Assembly (NCBI GenBank): GCA_003996215.1 | Contig: QJPP01007581.1 | Location: forward strand, 310,001-374,000 | Reading direction: 5' to 3' | DNA from: Jaltomata sinuosa | Lineage: Eukaryota > Streptophyta > Magnoliopsida > Solanales > Solanaceae | Length of the DNA: 64,000 nucleotides | Part shown: piece after piece, positions 23,031 to 34,361 of the stretch | Numbering within the stretch: position 1 is the stretch's first letter | Layout of the letters: each line of letters opens with the position of its first letter | Made by a program: the position numbers and the translations under genes | Notes under the pieces: model-generated | The model's input: only the letters and a program-made list of their open reading frames with translations | Databases searched by the model: none | Told to the model about the DNA's origin: nothing

Positions 23031-24965
23031 AGCTGTCACGCCCCTTTTTTTGCACCCCGCTAAGAGAGTTGTTTTGAAAAAAAAAATTCTAAGTAAAGTG
23101 ACATTTTGAAAAGGGATTATTTATTTTAACAGAGTCGCCACTTGGAAATGAGTTTTGGTGTTCCAAGTCACCTTTTGAATCCCTAATCAAAAGGAAGTTG
23201 ACTCTTTATTGGTCTGCGAATTAGAATTTCGGGTAAAGAATTCTGTTGACCGAGGGAAAGGTGTGAGGCACCCCTCGAGTCCCGTGGTTCTAGCACGATC
23301 AATTCATTGACTTATAAATGGCTTAGATTAGTCTTTCAGATGTGTTATGTTTATTATCTTAACAAAAATTACTTATTTCTCGCCTTTTTGATTTATTTTA
23401 AAACTGATTTAAACCATTTTATTTATATTAATGTGTGGCTTACCGGTAGCAGTGCTTTTTTAGTCTTACCAAGAATTTTGATATGTTTCTCACACCTTTG
23501 GAGGCATTTATGAATCGTTCCCATATTTCTCAAGTGTGTTAATAAGCATCTAGCGTACTTAAAGTCTATCTACCCCAATTAAATTGGCTTTAAAATGATA
23601 AGTTAATTTTAGTAAATTGAATTGTCGATAGCAGTGCTTTTTGATTTTATAATTAATTATTACTTATGTTAGACTTTTAATTTTCTTTGGGTTAATAACT
23701 AAACTCGCTCATTTTTAAGAATAAATTCTTTTAAAAATTCTTTTTTTCTTAAAAAAACTTTAATCAAGAAATAAAAAGTAAACAGTGATCATATCTACAA
23801 AATATCACTTCGCTACTATAACTACCAATAAAAATAATATAAAATTACTCCATAATTAAACATTAACCAACCAAATTCATATCTCTTTGTATGAAAAAAT
23901 TCTCTAACATCAGCATCATCCAATTGTTTTTTTTTCTCTCTTTTTTTTTTGTCATTTTTGGGAGAGACCAAAATGATTGACTTACGTCCTTATATGGATA
24001 AAAATTTCAGTCCAAGAATTCAAACTAATGTAAACTAGTTTTACTTAACAACAATTTGTCAATAATATTGTACATATTTGATGCAATGGTTACCCACATA
24101 ATTCAATTCGACTATTCGTTTTCAAGCCAAGTGAGAATTTCTCATTAACATGCATGCAATTCTAGAACTTAACAAGAATCTAGATTATTATGTAGGTTAT
24201 CATATACTCACGAAAACTTTAAGATCAACTTAACGAAATAAAATATCTACGAATAATAATGATAAAAAATATGTATGTATCTCTAGTAATATTTTAAGCC
24301 GTAAATTAAATAAAATTATTATCTATAAATATAAAATAGTAGTTACTGCTTCATTAAATTAAATGGTGATAAAAGAAATATATATATATATATATTTAAT
24401 AAAGTCACAAATCTTTACTCAAATTTAATGCTCTTCCTTTAGACTTAATTTGAACAAATTCAAAGTAAATGTGCACTATTTAAATGACTTCTACTAAGAA
24501 AAATCACTAAAGCATTATTTTATCACTTGTATCTATTTTGAAATGAAACGATGTAATATAGTATATCAAAATGGAATTGGTATGGTAGATAAATAGAATG
24601 AGATTTCAACTAAACATATTCATATAAATGGATAAAATACATATTTGGACATACTTCATTGTCACGTCAAAGAAATATAACAGTTTAAACAAATATGAAA
24701 TTTGAATAACTTCATAATAAAAAACCCATGCAAATAATCAACTCCACATATTACACAAATACATGAAAACGTTTATATAACTTTGTTCATATTTTGATTC
24801 ACAATATTAGAGCTATAAAAATAAAAGGAAAGGAACTTAGTAGGAACCTGTTTGATGAACAAATGAAAAACTAAAAGCAGAAACGTTGTCACTGAAACTC
24901 CAAACGGAAACCAAACTCTAGACTTATCCTCTTTTCTTTCTTTTTCTGTTTCTCTCCTTTCTTTG

Positions 24966-24972
24966 TACTGTT

Positions 24973-25016
<44 letters not shown>

Positions 25017-25018
25017 TC
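24966..25018. repeat. (TTTC)n microsatellite
   Basis: About 12 copies of TTTC, just downstream (in element orientation) of the TATA box of the 5' LTR, so transcripts would begin with a GAAA-rich stretch. Confidence 0.9.
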
Positions 25019-25090
25019 CTTTCCTCTCTTTCTTTATTCTTTTTCTGTCTACTATTTTTTTGTCCGTGTCTGTAATGTTTGTGTGTGGGT

Positions 25091-25102
25091 GTGTTTATAT
25101 AG
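25091..25102 (-). promoter_or_regulatory. TATA box of the Ogre-like 5' LTR
   Basis: Minus strand CTATATAAACAC is a good plant TATA-box sequence. It lies about 660 bp inside the LTR from its 5' end, a fitting U3 position. This segment is absent from the 3' LTR. Confidence 0.55.
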
Positions 25103-25254
25103 AAAGAGTGTTGGGGGTTGTGTGTGAGTGGAGTGAATGTGAGGGAGTACGAGGGTATGTACCTGGGGGGAGTTAGAGAGATAAATGGGATTAGGGGTTG
25201 AGGGAAGTTACTAGTTTTTATCTTCTTCTTTTTTCAATTAAATTTTTAAAAATA

Positions 25255-25440
25255 TATAATAGTATATATATATAAAATAATATACATACAATAGTATATA
25301 AAAGTAGTAGTATATATATAATAGTATATAAAAAGTATTAGTATATATATAATAGTATATATATAATAGTATATATAAAAAGTAGTAGTATATATAATAG
25401 TTTATATAAACTAGTATACAAAATAGTATATATAAAAATA
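25255..25440. repeat. degenerate (ATAGTATATATA)n minisatellite
   Basis: Repeated variants of 'aatagtatatata' and 'aaagtagtagtatatata' inside the 5' LTR, upstream of the TATA box. Confidence 0.8.
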
Positions 25441-25688
25441 GTAACTAACTATTTGGACTAACAAAATATATATATACTTAAAATAAAATGTAGCTAAGAA
25501 AATATTAAAATTACTAGCTTATTTGTTAAAACCTATGTTAAAAGAAAAACACATTTTTAAGAGCAAATAAAAACAAATCTAACATAAAACTGTGATGGTA
25601 TTATTTTATGTTTTAGTTTTCAAATCTTTAAAATAAATTTATTAAATATAAGGTAAAATAAAAATATCTAATTAAATTTAAAAGGAAT

Positions 25689-25689
<1 letters not shown>

Positions 25690-25732
<43 letters not shown>
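25690..25732. repeat. (TAA)n microsatellite
   Basis: About 14 copies of TAA, within 35 bp of the LTR terminus. Confidence 0.9.
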
Positions 25733-25734
<2 letters not shown>

Positions 25735-25764
25735 CTTTAGGTTCGGTCAAAAATTAGGTGTTCA

Positions 25765-26922
25765 TAGGAGGTGAATTGTACAGATTTTCGAGCATGCAAC
25801 CCCAGGAAATCAGATTCCCACAAGGATCACCCCAACCTTAAGAATTAACAACAACAGAGTTCTAACGGGAGAATTACGAGAATAAAATACGAAAGGAGGA
25901 GAGGGGTGACGAGGGAACTTACCGGATGAAGAGTGTTGAAGCAAAGAAGCTGGGAAATGGATTTTCTCGGAGTTTTGAAAGAGTAAACGAAGTTGAAACT
26001 TAATATAACTACCAGGGGTCCTTCATCGCGATTGCGACAGGACCCCCGCGTTCTCGGAGAACAGCCGGCCCAACCATCGCGTTCGCGATGGTCCAGGCCG
26101 CGTTCACGAAGAGGAAGCCGAGCCAGGTCCCCGACGGCTACATCGCGAACGCGAAGGAACCCTTCACGAAAGCGATGGTCAAGAAACTAGTCCATCGCGA
26201 ATGTGGTGGATTCCCCGCGATCGCGAAGAGCAAAGTTGTGTGCAACTTAATGCAGCAACCAGCAAAAACACCAAGTCCAAAAATCTTTCGACGGACTCTC
26301 GGGATTCATCCGGAACCTCGTGAACACAAACCAACTATGCTACCCTTCTAGAAATGGCATTCCAAACTCAATGGAATTGACGAAACTCCCAACGTAGACC
26401 GTTTTGATGAAAAGTGGGCCCACGCCAAAACCAACTCAAAACTCAAAACCCAAAAATGAGCCCGGAAGCCTCGAGACCCAAACCAAAGGTCCCCCTAACC
26501 CAAAGTCAATATTCCAGAGCTAACGACGCTGACGGAATTCCCATCCGAGGCCGTCTTCTCCAAATATTGACCAAAGTTAACCCTATCAGCCAAACTGACT
26601 CCAAAACATACAAAGCCACACAAAACCAAACCGAAAGCACTCAGGCCCAAACCAGTGGTCCCACTAGACCAAAATCCCCGTTATGGAGCCAACGAAACTG
26701 TTAGAATTTGATTCGGAGCTCGTTAACCAAGAAAGTTGACCGAAGTCAAAGATTTACCAACTTTAAAATCTAAAATAGGGAAATGGTCATAACAACCTAA
26801 CGAATAGCTCAGGCACCAAACCCTCATTCTCGGCAGGTTATAAATGACCTGGAGCCACTGAGGGAAAGCTCGAAATGTAGAAAAAACGCAAAAAATGGAA
26901 AATGACCTGGAGGGTCATTACA
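25765..26922 (+). repeat. gypsy-type LTR fragment with CGCGAA-rich block
   Basis: LTR-like: 'gaacttaccgg' block at 25918, a GC-rich block (26025-26235) with many variants of TCGCGAACGCGAAG, a 'gggattcatccggaacctcg' block at 26299, and an end 'gacctggagggtcattaca' at 26904-26922. Inverted similarity to 30661-31140 (both share 'gcattccaaactcaatggaat' and 'cccaaaccaaaggtcc') supports one LTR family. Its 5' end is cut by the Ogre-like element. ORFs such as 25993-26351 are readings through this block. Confidence 0.65.
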
Positions 26923-27002
26923 GTAGATTTGAAATCACTTTGAGAGTGCTTGTTTCTTTTACTTTTGTTTGTTGTTTGTGTTGTGACTGAGCAGGCTAGC
27001 CT

Positions 27003-28333
27003 ATGAGTGAGGCCGACGAAAACGAGAGCGTTGACGGCTTCATGGATGCCAACACTGCTGAGCCTGTGATGCAAGGGGGTGTGGGTGCAATCCGCCTACC
27101 CCCCACGGTGGGAAATGCTATCTTTCACGTGACTAGCACCATGCTCCACTTAATCCAAATGAAGGGCCTATTTGGTGGAGCAGCACATGAAGATGCTAAC
27201 CGGCATATCCATAATTTCGTGGATATTTTCCAACCATACATCATTCAAAATATCTCCCAAGAATCCATCCGATTGTACCTATTCCCCTTTTCCTTGACGG
27301 GGGAAGCCACAACGTGGTTGGAAGAATTGTCGGATGATTCTATCACCTCTTGGGATGAGTTGGTTGAGGAATTTACATCGAGATTCTTTCCTCTATCTCA
27401 AATGATGCAGCTAAGAGACGAGATTACCAACTTTAGGCAACTCCCGGATGAGCCTCTATATGAGGTTTGGTTAAGGTTCAAAAAGAAGCTTCTCGTATGT
27501 CTGAACCATGAGTTATCAAACAACGTATTGCTACAAAGCTTCGACCGGTCATTGAAATCTATGAATAAGTCAGTGGCTGAGAACCTTGGAGGTGGTACCT
27601 TTTATGGACTTAGAGTTTCCCATTGCCTCGACTTTATTAGAGCAAATGACTAAAACCAACCAAGCTTGGCATACGAGAGAAGTGGATGTGCCAATTTCGG
27701 GAGGACCTTCATCCATCTTGACCAATGAAATGAGGAAGAGGAATGAGGAGCGAGATGAGACAATAGCAAAAATGATGACACAAATTGATTTGATGGCCAA
27801 GCATGTAATGGGAGCTGGCGGTGCTAAGGCGGTGAATGTTGTGAGTACACCAGAAATCAAAGCGAGTGATGATGAGCTGATGACAGTTATCGATCGTAAG
27901 TTATGCTTTATATCGGCGGGTTCTCATCCCGGGTATTATCGCTCGAGGGAGGAGAACAAGGTTGGATAAGAGATAAGGAAAGGGACGGAAATTGGAGGGA
28001 TAGAGATAAAGATGGTGATCGCTTCAATCACCGAAGCTCAAATCCCTATATACCTCCAAACAAAGCAGACTCTCTCTACCAACTGGGCACAAGCAACCCC
28101 GGTCATTCCAAGCTAGAGGACATGTTGTCCTTGGTTCTAAAGAAGGTGGATACAACAAATACAGGAGTGAGTGAGCTAAAGAGTGAAGTTTCAACACTTC
28201 ATCAAACCGTGAGATCTCACTTAGCCTAGATTAAGCATCTTGAGGCCTAAATGAACCACTTCTCAAGCCAAATGAACCCGAGGATGAAGGGGACGTTGCC
28301 CAGTGATACCATCACCAATCCAAAGAACGAGTG
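27003..28333 (+). pseudogene. Athila-like gag, broken
   Basis: Capsid of an Athila-type Ty3/gypsy element. 27003-27590 reads: MSEADENESVDGF, VTSTMLHLIQMKGLFGGAAH, EDANRHIHNFVDIF, SIRLYLFPFSLTGEATTWLE, SITSWDELVEEFTSRFFPLS, LRDEITNFRQLPDEPLYEVW. It shifts frame near 27590 to STLLEQMTKTNQAW and MMTQIDLMAKHVMGAGG, then shifts again near 27950 to NHRSSNPYIPPNKADSLY and HSKLEDMLSLVLKKVDTT. It ends after a stop with MKGTLPSDTITNPKNE (28278-28332), the usual close of this gag before protease. Protease and everything after are missing. Confidence 0.85.
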
Positions 28334-29900
28334 ATTTAAGGTAGTATTGTCAAGCTGTGACGTTAAATCAAGCGCTGCTTGGGAGGCAACCCAAGTTTTT
28401 TTACTTTGTTTTTGGTTATCTTTTATTATTTTTGGTGTGTTTTTAGAGAATGCATGGAGTAGAAACATGGACAAGTGAAAATAGGGTTGTGTGGAGGACT
28501 GTGCGGACAACACAAGCAATTGTATGTGCTGCACAGCTCACCGTATACCAAAACAGAAGCCAGAAGCATCTCATGGAAAACCAGAAGCCTGGGCAAACCT
28601 AGGAGAGAAAAAGGTGAGGTGCAAAACGACATGCGGTCTGCACCAAGGCTGGTGCAAATCACATGTTGTGGTGCACAAAAGGTGAATTTGAATTTTAATT
28701 GACCGACCCGACCCAGAGACAATCCAGCTCAACTTTCTCTCTTCTTTTCTCTTTATATTCCGCCTCTTTCACCACCCTTACCATATTTTCTCTCAAACTC
28801 TCAAAATTTTCCCCCAAAACCTTCCACACGTCTTTCTACTTCTCCCAAAATCTTCTTTTTCTCTCCCACAATCACCACTATCGATCCTCCATGCTGCCGC
28901 TGTCATCTCTTCGGGCGAGTTGATTGGGTCACCATTGTTGCCTTCCAAAAGCTTCAATTTTCACTTCTCTATGCCTAACAATCACAAGTGGTAAGTTCCC
29001 TGATGTTAAATATTTGTTTTTATGAAGGTTGGGAACTCATATTATGAAGCATGCTTAATAGAATTGCCATGTTGATTTTAGGTGAGACCCAAAAAATTTG
29101 GGTTCCCAAATTTTGAGTTGTATTGATAATTTTGCTTATTGTCAAACTTGGTAGAACTTGAATTTTGTTAACGCATGTTGATTGGTAGTGAATTTTTAGC
29201 CTTAAAATTTGAGTTGGGATGAAATCTGAGTAACCCACTTGTGATTGACAAATGGTTTGGCCCGATGATAGATTGGGTGACGTCGTTATTAAGGCCAAAT
29301 TATCGTTAATCATGAGGTTTTGTTGAGAATTGATTGTTAGGGCTGAATTTTGCTACGTGTAGGCCCATGATTCATTGTTACAAATTATATTTGGGTGTAT
29401 GATCTTGTGCGGAGAGGGGTTAATTGTTTCTAAATTTGTTGATGCCCATTGTTGCAAGTAAGATCTTGATGTTCCCGATGATATATGGGGTGACGTCCAT
29501 CTTAAGGGAAGTCGTTAAGTTCTTTTCTTGCTTGATTTTGTCAATGGGAATCTGAAGAAGCCTGAGTACCCTAAAGTTTATGGTCATGATATCCCTTGTC
29601 CCCTTTATTTAATATTGTTGGTTTGTTGCATGGTGCCAAGTGCCTAAGTAGATCTTGCTCTACGGATCACATGTGAAACTTACAAGAACATAAGGAACCA
29701 AAAATTCCAGTTGTGCCTTTGTGCGTTTCGCATGTGATGCATAAATATTGATGTGTGAGTCGCACAAGGCATCACACTAATAGCTAATTATTCTCCATAC
29801 TTGTGTCTATTTTGTGAGCTACATTGCATATATATTAATTTGAATAAGCTTAACTTGTGTTCATAAACTGATGGATATGATTAGTGTTTCAGGTTGAGAT
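28334..29900 (+). other. Athila-like post-pol region fused to gag
   Basis: Directly after gag comes 'gacgttaaatcaagcgctgcttgggaggcaaccc' type sequence (28361-28395), which in Athila-group elements lies just after the pol stop. The rest (C/T-rich 28700-28900 with 'gacccgacccag', then 'cctaacaatcacaagtgg' at 28974) matches the untranslated or envelope-position region of such elements. A short plus ORF at 28699-28923 (Ser/Phe/Leu-rich) could be a relic of that region but has no recognisable domain. Confidence 0.6.
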
Positions 29901-30605
29901 ATTTGTAAAGATCGAGTTTGGTTTGGCATAAATAATGAGCTTGTGGATGAGTGAATGTGTTATGATTAATGATGGGAAGCAAGACAAGCTTAAAGAGGTG
30001 TTTAAAGGCAACTACAAACCATGGAACACGAAGGAAGGTGGAGATATTGCATTACAGTGGAAAATTGGAAGCCAAAACACACCTCCGTGCCACAGAAGCT
30101 ATGATCTATTTTATTAGTATGGCACATAGATGGTCACAAACTGGATCTCAATTTACAATGAGCTTCTAAGCTAAGGGTGTGGCACGGTAGTGAGCTGCCA
30201 CGATAAGGGGGTCTCATGGAGCTTAGGCTCCACGATTTCAAAGCGCCACAGACTTGGGTTTTGTCAGGTACAAACTGTCCTACAATATAAATAGGACACT
30301 TAACTTCAATAATAAGGATTGGGGGACGACTTGGGATTGAAAAACACATGAGGGAGGCTTCTATTAGGGTTTTTATTCTTCTCTTTTTCATTCCTTAATT
30401 CTTGTATGAATTATATTAATTTTGTAATTGCGAATTAGATTATGAGTGCTAAACACCCTCTTTCTAAGGTTGAGACTAAAACATGATTGCTTAATTATGG
30501 TTTATAGTTGGTCCATTAGTAAAGGTTCAATAGAGGTATCGCCCAGTCGAGAAGGCTACTTGGGAATAAATATGCGGATAAGATATCCTCACCTTTTTGA
30601 GCCTT
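29900..30605 (+). repeat. Athila-like 3' LTR, partial
   Basis: Contains a TATA box at 30286, followed by 'cacatgagggaggcttctattagggtttttattc', 'gagtgctaaacaccc' and 'gcccagtcgagaaggctacttggg', the usual R/U5 content of Athila LTRs. The 5' boundary is not clear, and the 3' end is lost near 30605 where another LTR piece begins. Confidence 0.5.
30286..30295 (+). promoter_or_regulatory. TATA box of the Athila-like LTR
   Basis: TATAAATAGG, a strong plant TATA sequence, about 75 bp before the conserved 'tattagggttttta' leader block. Confidence 0.6.
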
Positions 30606-30660
30606 TAGGTACCTTCTGTTCTCTGACTTTCGAGAACAAAAGTTTTTTTAGTAGTGGATG

Positions 30661-32000
30661 TTGTAATAACCTTCTTGATCATTTCATATTTTCATGCATT
30701 TTTACCATTTTGACCAATCTCATAGCTTCAATACTATATTTATATCCTGCGAGGATAGGTTGCACGATACCTGAGGTATTTAATTGGGTTTTAGATCTTT
30801 TTGTTTAGAAGAATTTGACTTTGGTCAACATTCTTGGAAAATAGGCTCGGATAGAAATTCTTACAATTGTGTTAGCTCCGGAAGGTGGACTTTAGGCTAG
30901 TGGGACCTTTGGTTTGGGTCCCAAGGCTTTCACATCATTTTGGGTGCTTGAGTGGATATTAGTGTTTATGGTTAAAGTGTTGACTTCGGTTAATATTTTG
31001 TCAAGAGGACCTCCATTGGTTGTTTTGTTGATTCCATTGAGTTTGGAATGCCGCTTCCAGTTGGGTAGCATGTTTGGTTTGTGTTGACTTGGTTCCAAAT
31101 AAATCCTGGATGTCCGTTAGGAGTTTAGTTGTCTTTGGTTAAGATATTGAAGAAGCTGGTGCTGGTGCAACCACTCTTGCAGTGAGCTGGCCACACCAGT
31201 GGAGGAGGGTGATGTCATAAGGGGATCGCTCCCGTGGAGCTTTTCCTTCTCCTGTGTTACTGCTCCAGCTGGCGAAGTTCTACTCCTGTGGAGGGTATAC
31301 TGTGCACCCAGGTTCGATGTTGTGAGCTTTCTTTGTTGCTGTGGACTCGCGCCTGTAGGTAAAGGCCTGCTTCTGTTAAGCCTGAGGAAGCTGGTGGCTT
31401 CTGCTCCTGCGGAAGACTGACAGCTCCTGTGGCAAATCTTCCGCAAGTGCGGTGATCGCTGGTCCTTTAAAGGACCTTCTCCTTCATTATTTTATTTTAT
31501 TCCAAAACTTCCATAGATTGTGATATCAGTTTAGAAGGATTCTCATCAATCTTTGGTCGTTCTTGGGTGCATGTAAATCCCATTTCTCCCCCATTTTCTT
31601 CTCTTACTCGTCTTAGCTTTATTTTCGTCATTAATTTGCATATTGCGTCTCTAAGTCTTTGTTTTCCTCCATTGATCAAGTGAGTTCCCTGGCTATTTTG
31701 GGGCCCTAATCAAACTCCATCTTTGCCAAATTTTTGGGAGAGTTCCTTATCCTACGGTGAGATAATTGTGAAATAAATTTTTATTTTTGTCGATAGGCCC
31801 CGAGGGTTGATTTTTGACTCGATTTATGGCTTAAACTGTAAAATATCGATATGGGTATCATTAGTCTCAAATTAACATGTAGATTATATATTTGATAAAG
31901 TGACATCAGTCTGAGGCTTTACGAAATGGACTGGCTTCCATGTGACGGTTCACAACTGGTGTTCGGTCGTGTGGTAAGTTATGGTTTTACTTTCTTTAGA
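30661..32000 (-). repeat. gypsy-type LTR, minus orientation
   Basis: Starts TGTAATAACC on the plus strand, the reverse of the GGTTATTACA-type end. Its first 480 bp are an inverted relative of 26280-26920. A block at 31190-31460 has repeated 'ctcctg(t/c)gg' and 'cctgcgg' words (GC-rich, the counterpart of the CGCGAA block). Downstream 31740-31990 has the 'gaggctttacgaaatgg...cggttcac' type sequence common near the 5' part of such LTRs. Far end uncertain. Confidence 0.55.
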
Positions 32001-33478
32001 CTTATCTCAGGTAGAGGATATATAGTATAAAATTTTAACACCCTAGAAAATTCTAAGCCTAGAACTAGCCCAGAAATGCTAAGTGTTTAGCAATTAGGAC
32101 TCAGAATAAGATCCAGGGACTAAGTCCACAAGTCATGGATTAAACCATAAGCCATGGACATGCCTCATGGAATAGCCTTGAAGACTGGCCTCAAGGTCTG
32201 AAACCACAATAGGGTTTCACGGTTGATGGATCAGACCACGGTCCACGGTTTCCCCTCGTGGAATCAAACTTGAAGGCCTACAGTTTTCCCTGATAGCCAC
32301 AAGAGGTTTCCACGGGCTGTGGAAAGCTCCAAGACCCATGGATCTCGACCATGGAATAAGATCCACAACATGTAATATTGGACAGGAACGACGACCACCA
32401 ACCACGACCCATGGTTCATTCTATGGTCCGTGGATAGTGCCCGTGGATGCCTAGGCTGAGGTTTTTAACCGTTTTTCAGATTTAATTCCCTGGGTTATGT
32501 TACATCTTTCCCACTCTTTTAACACAAGAACTAAGTCATTTTGACTATCCTAAGCCTGAAGATTTAGCCTTTACTACCCCAAATCCCCCATTCCCTCAAT
32601 AATTAGATCGACACTTAGCCAAGAACAGAGAAAAAAAGCAGTTTTCTTCTCCAAATCAAGAAGTAGGGTTCTTCAACTTCAGGCTCCAAACCTAATGATT
32701 TCACCATGGATTTTTCTCTCAAATATGTGGGATTTCATCAATGGGTTCCTCTCACCCATTGAGTCTCAAAATTAACTCAATTCCTCAGTTCAATTCATTC
32801 TTCAGAGCCTACGATTTTCTTGAATATTATGAATTTCTTTGTGCCTCAGTTTCTCATCACGAATGAACCTGGAATAAATGTTTTCCCTAGAATGTAGCAT
32901 CCTTGTGTACTTTAAAGTCAGGAATACTCAGTATATTGAATTATCCATGGTTTTGAACTTGTGATAAGAAATCCACATTCTATTTAGGTTATAGAATTTC
33001 CATGAGTAGTTGCATTCTTCAGAGATGGCAGGTTATGAACACCCGATGACTTACAATTTCATGCATTGTTAGTCGAATACTCAGTCCTTTAGAATTACAT
33101 GATTTAGAATGCTTTCATGCTAAGTATTTACATTTCATTCTCAGAACCTCAGTATTATTGAGCTATCAGGTATGTCAGCTTATATTCAGTTGGGAGTAGT
33201 ACTTAGTACCGAGCAGATGCAGGGACGAAGGCTCACCCGTCAATTAGGCTGGGACCTTTAGTAAAAGTCCCTAAGTCCTAGAACTATGGTGCCACTGTAG
33301 GTTCTAAAGGGTCACTCATCAGACTAGGATTGATACCTTAATCCATTTGGATATCAGTTTAGTGGATCCACGTCAGTCCATGTTCGTACCCTTGGAAAGG
33401 TATGGAACACCCTTCCAGCTGGGGTTAAAGGTTGTGCCCCAGTTACTCATATTGGGGGTATGTCGGTTAACAGTAGCT
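32001..33478. repeat. LTR-like gypsy sequence with CCACGG word repeats
   Basis: No protein-like ORF. 32210-32450 carries many short words of the type 'ccacggtccacgg', 'ccacgacccatgg', 'ggtccgtgg', which form scattered inverted repeats; this is usual for a GC-rich block of Solanaceae gypsy LTRs. 33160-33460 has 'gagtagtacttagtaccgagcagatgcaggg' type sequence similar in style to 'tgagtaccnattg' LTR blocks. The hAT element starts at its right edge. Confidence 0.5.
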
Positions 33479-34261
33479 AAGTGGGCACCGGACCGGAATG
33501 GGATGGCCGGACCGGAACAGACCGGTACCGGACCGGACCGGTGCGGCCAGTACCGGAATGGTGACCGGTACCGGAATGAACCGGACCGGTTCAACCGGTA
33601 TGGAAACCGGATTCCATCCCATTCCGGTTTAAACCGGAATGGACCGGTATCGTACCGAAATGGTACCAGAATGGGCCGAACCGGTTTATCGGAATGGTTT
33701 TTTTTTTTTTTTAAGTTTTTAAATTTTGAATTACATTTTGAATTTCAAACTTAATTTTCAAGTGATAACTTATAACTTAAAAGTTTTTATAATTTATAAC
33801 TTAAAAGGTAAATAGTTAATTATGATTTAAAATTTTATAACTTATATAAATTATATTTGAAGTTTATTAGTTTGTTAAAGTTTTTATTTTTTAAAGTTTT
33901 TAAATTTATAAGTTTTATTTATTTTAATTGAAGTTTGATTAAGTTTATAGTTTATATATATTTTCTAAGTTATATATTTGAAATGTTTTAGTTTGTTTAA
34001 AGTTTTTTATTTTTTTAAGTTTTCAATTTATAAGTTTATGTTTTGAAGTCTATTAGTTTATGTTTTAGTTTATTTTTTTAAGTTTTCAATTTATAAGTTT
34101 GTTGTTTATTTTTTATTTTTTTAAGTTTTCAATTTATTAGTTTATGTTTTCAATGAATAAAAGTATAAAACTATAAAAGTATAAAACAATGATAAAAATT
34201 AAAAAAAAATCAATTTATTCAAAATTTCAAACTAATATTACAATTTACAACTATTAGTAAA

Positions 34262-34361
34262 GCGCCTAATTTACGCAGCCACCTTCTAGGAAGGGTTCTG
34301 TTTCAACTAAGCGCGCCTAATTTACGCAGCCACCTTCTAGGAAGGGTTCTGTTTCAACTAA
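34262..34361. repeat. 51-bp tandem duplication in hAT copy 1
   Basis: The block 'gcgcctaatttacgcagcca...tttcaactaa' occurs twice with a 51-bp period, just 3' of the transposase end. hAT copy 2 has the same duplication (47761-47865); hAT copy 3 has a single unit (53404-53455). Confidence 0.95.

Larger units (their letters stand above)
7827..25764 (-). mobile_element. Ogre/Tat-like Ty3/gypsy retrotransposon
   Basis: Large (~17.9 kb) LTR retrotransposon read right to left: 5' LTR, primer site, leader, extra ORF1, gag, protease with G-patch, RT, RNase H plus a second archaeal-type RNase H, integrase, long 3' region with tandem arrays, 3' LTR. ORF1 before gag, the dual RNase H, the G-patch after protease and tandem repeats in the 3' region are known marks of the Tat lineage, Ogre group. 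Both LTRs share the terminus TGTCAC(A/G)CCCC. No target-site duplication is visible (flanks ggaag on the left, tagga on the right). Many stops and frameshifts make it non-autonomous. Confidence 0.85.
23034..25764 (-). repeat. Ogre-like 5' LTR (full length, 2.73 kb)
   Basis: Starts TGTCACGCCCC and ends ...AAAATTAGGTGTTCA on the plus strand, so on its own strand it runs from TGAACACCTAATTTT to CGTGACA (TG...CA). Sequence from 23034 to 23945 and the ~40 bp at 25490-25527 have counterparts in the left LTR; 23946-25490 does not. Contains a TATA box, a (TTTC)n run, an AT minisatellite and a (TAA)n run. Confidence 0.85.

Noticed and set aside
7822..25769. Target-site duplication for the Ogre-like element
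   Set aside because: Left flank ggaag and right flank tagga do not match; the left LTR is also truncated, so none is claimed.
25993..26704. Basic, Ser/Arg-rich ORFs
   Set aside because: They translate the GC-rich CGCGAA block of an LTR and have no domain.
29935..30169. Two overlapping short ORFs in the Athila-like LTR region
   Set aside because: No domain, short, and located just upstream of an LTR TATA box; probably chance.
31117..31446. Ser/Gln-rich ORF on the minus strand
   Set aside because: Falls in the GC-rich word repeat of an LTR; no domain recognised.
33347..33754. ORF rich in Arg, Tyr and Gly (and its counterparts at 37324-37684 and 44531-44879)
   Set aside because: It is a reading through the ACCGG-packed hAT ends; the amino-acid bias follows from the DNA repeat.
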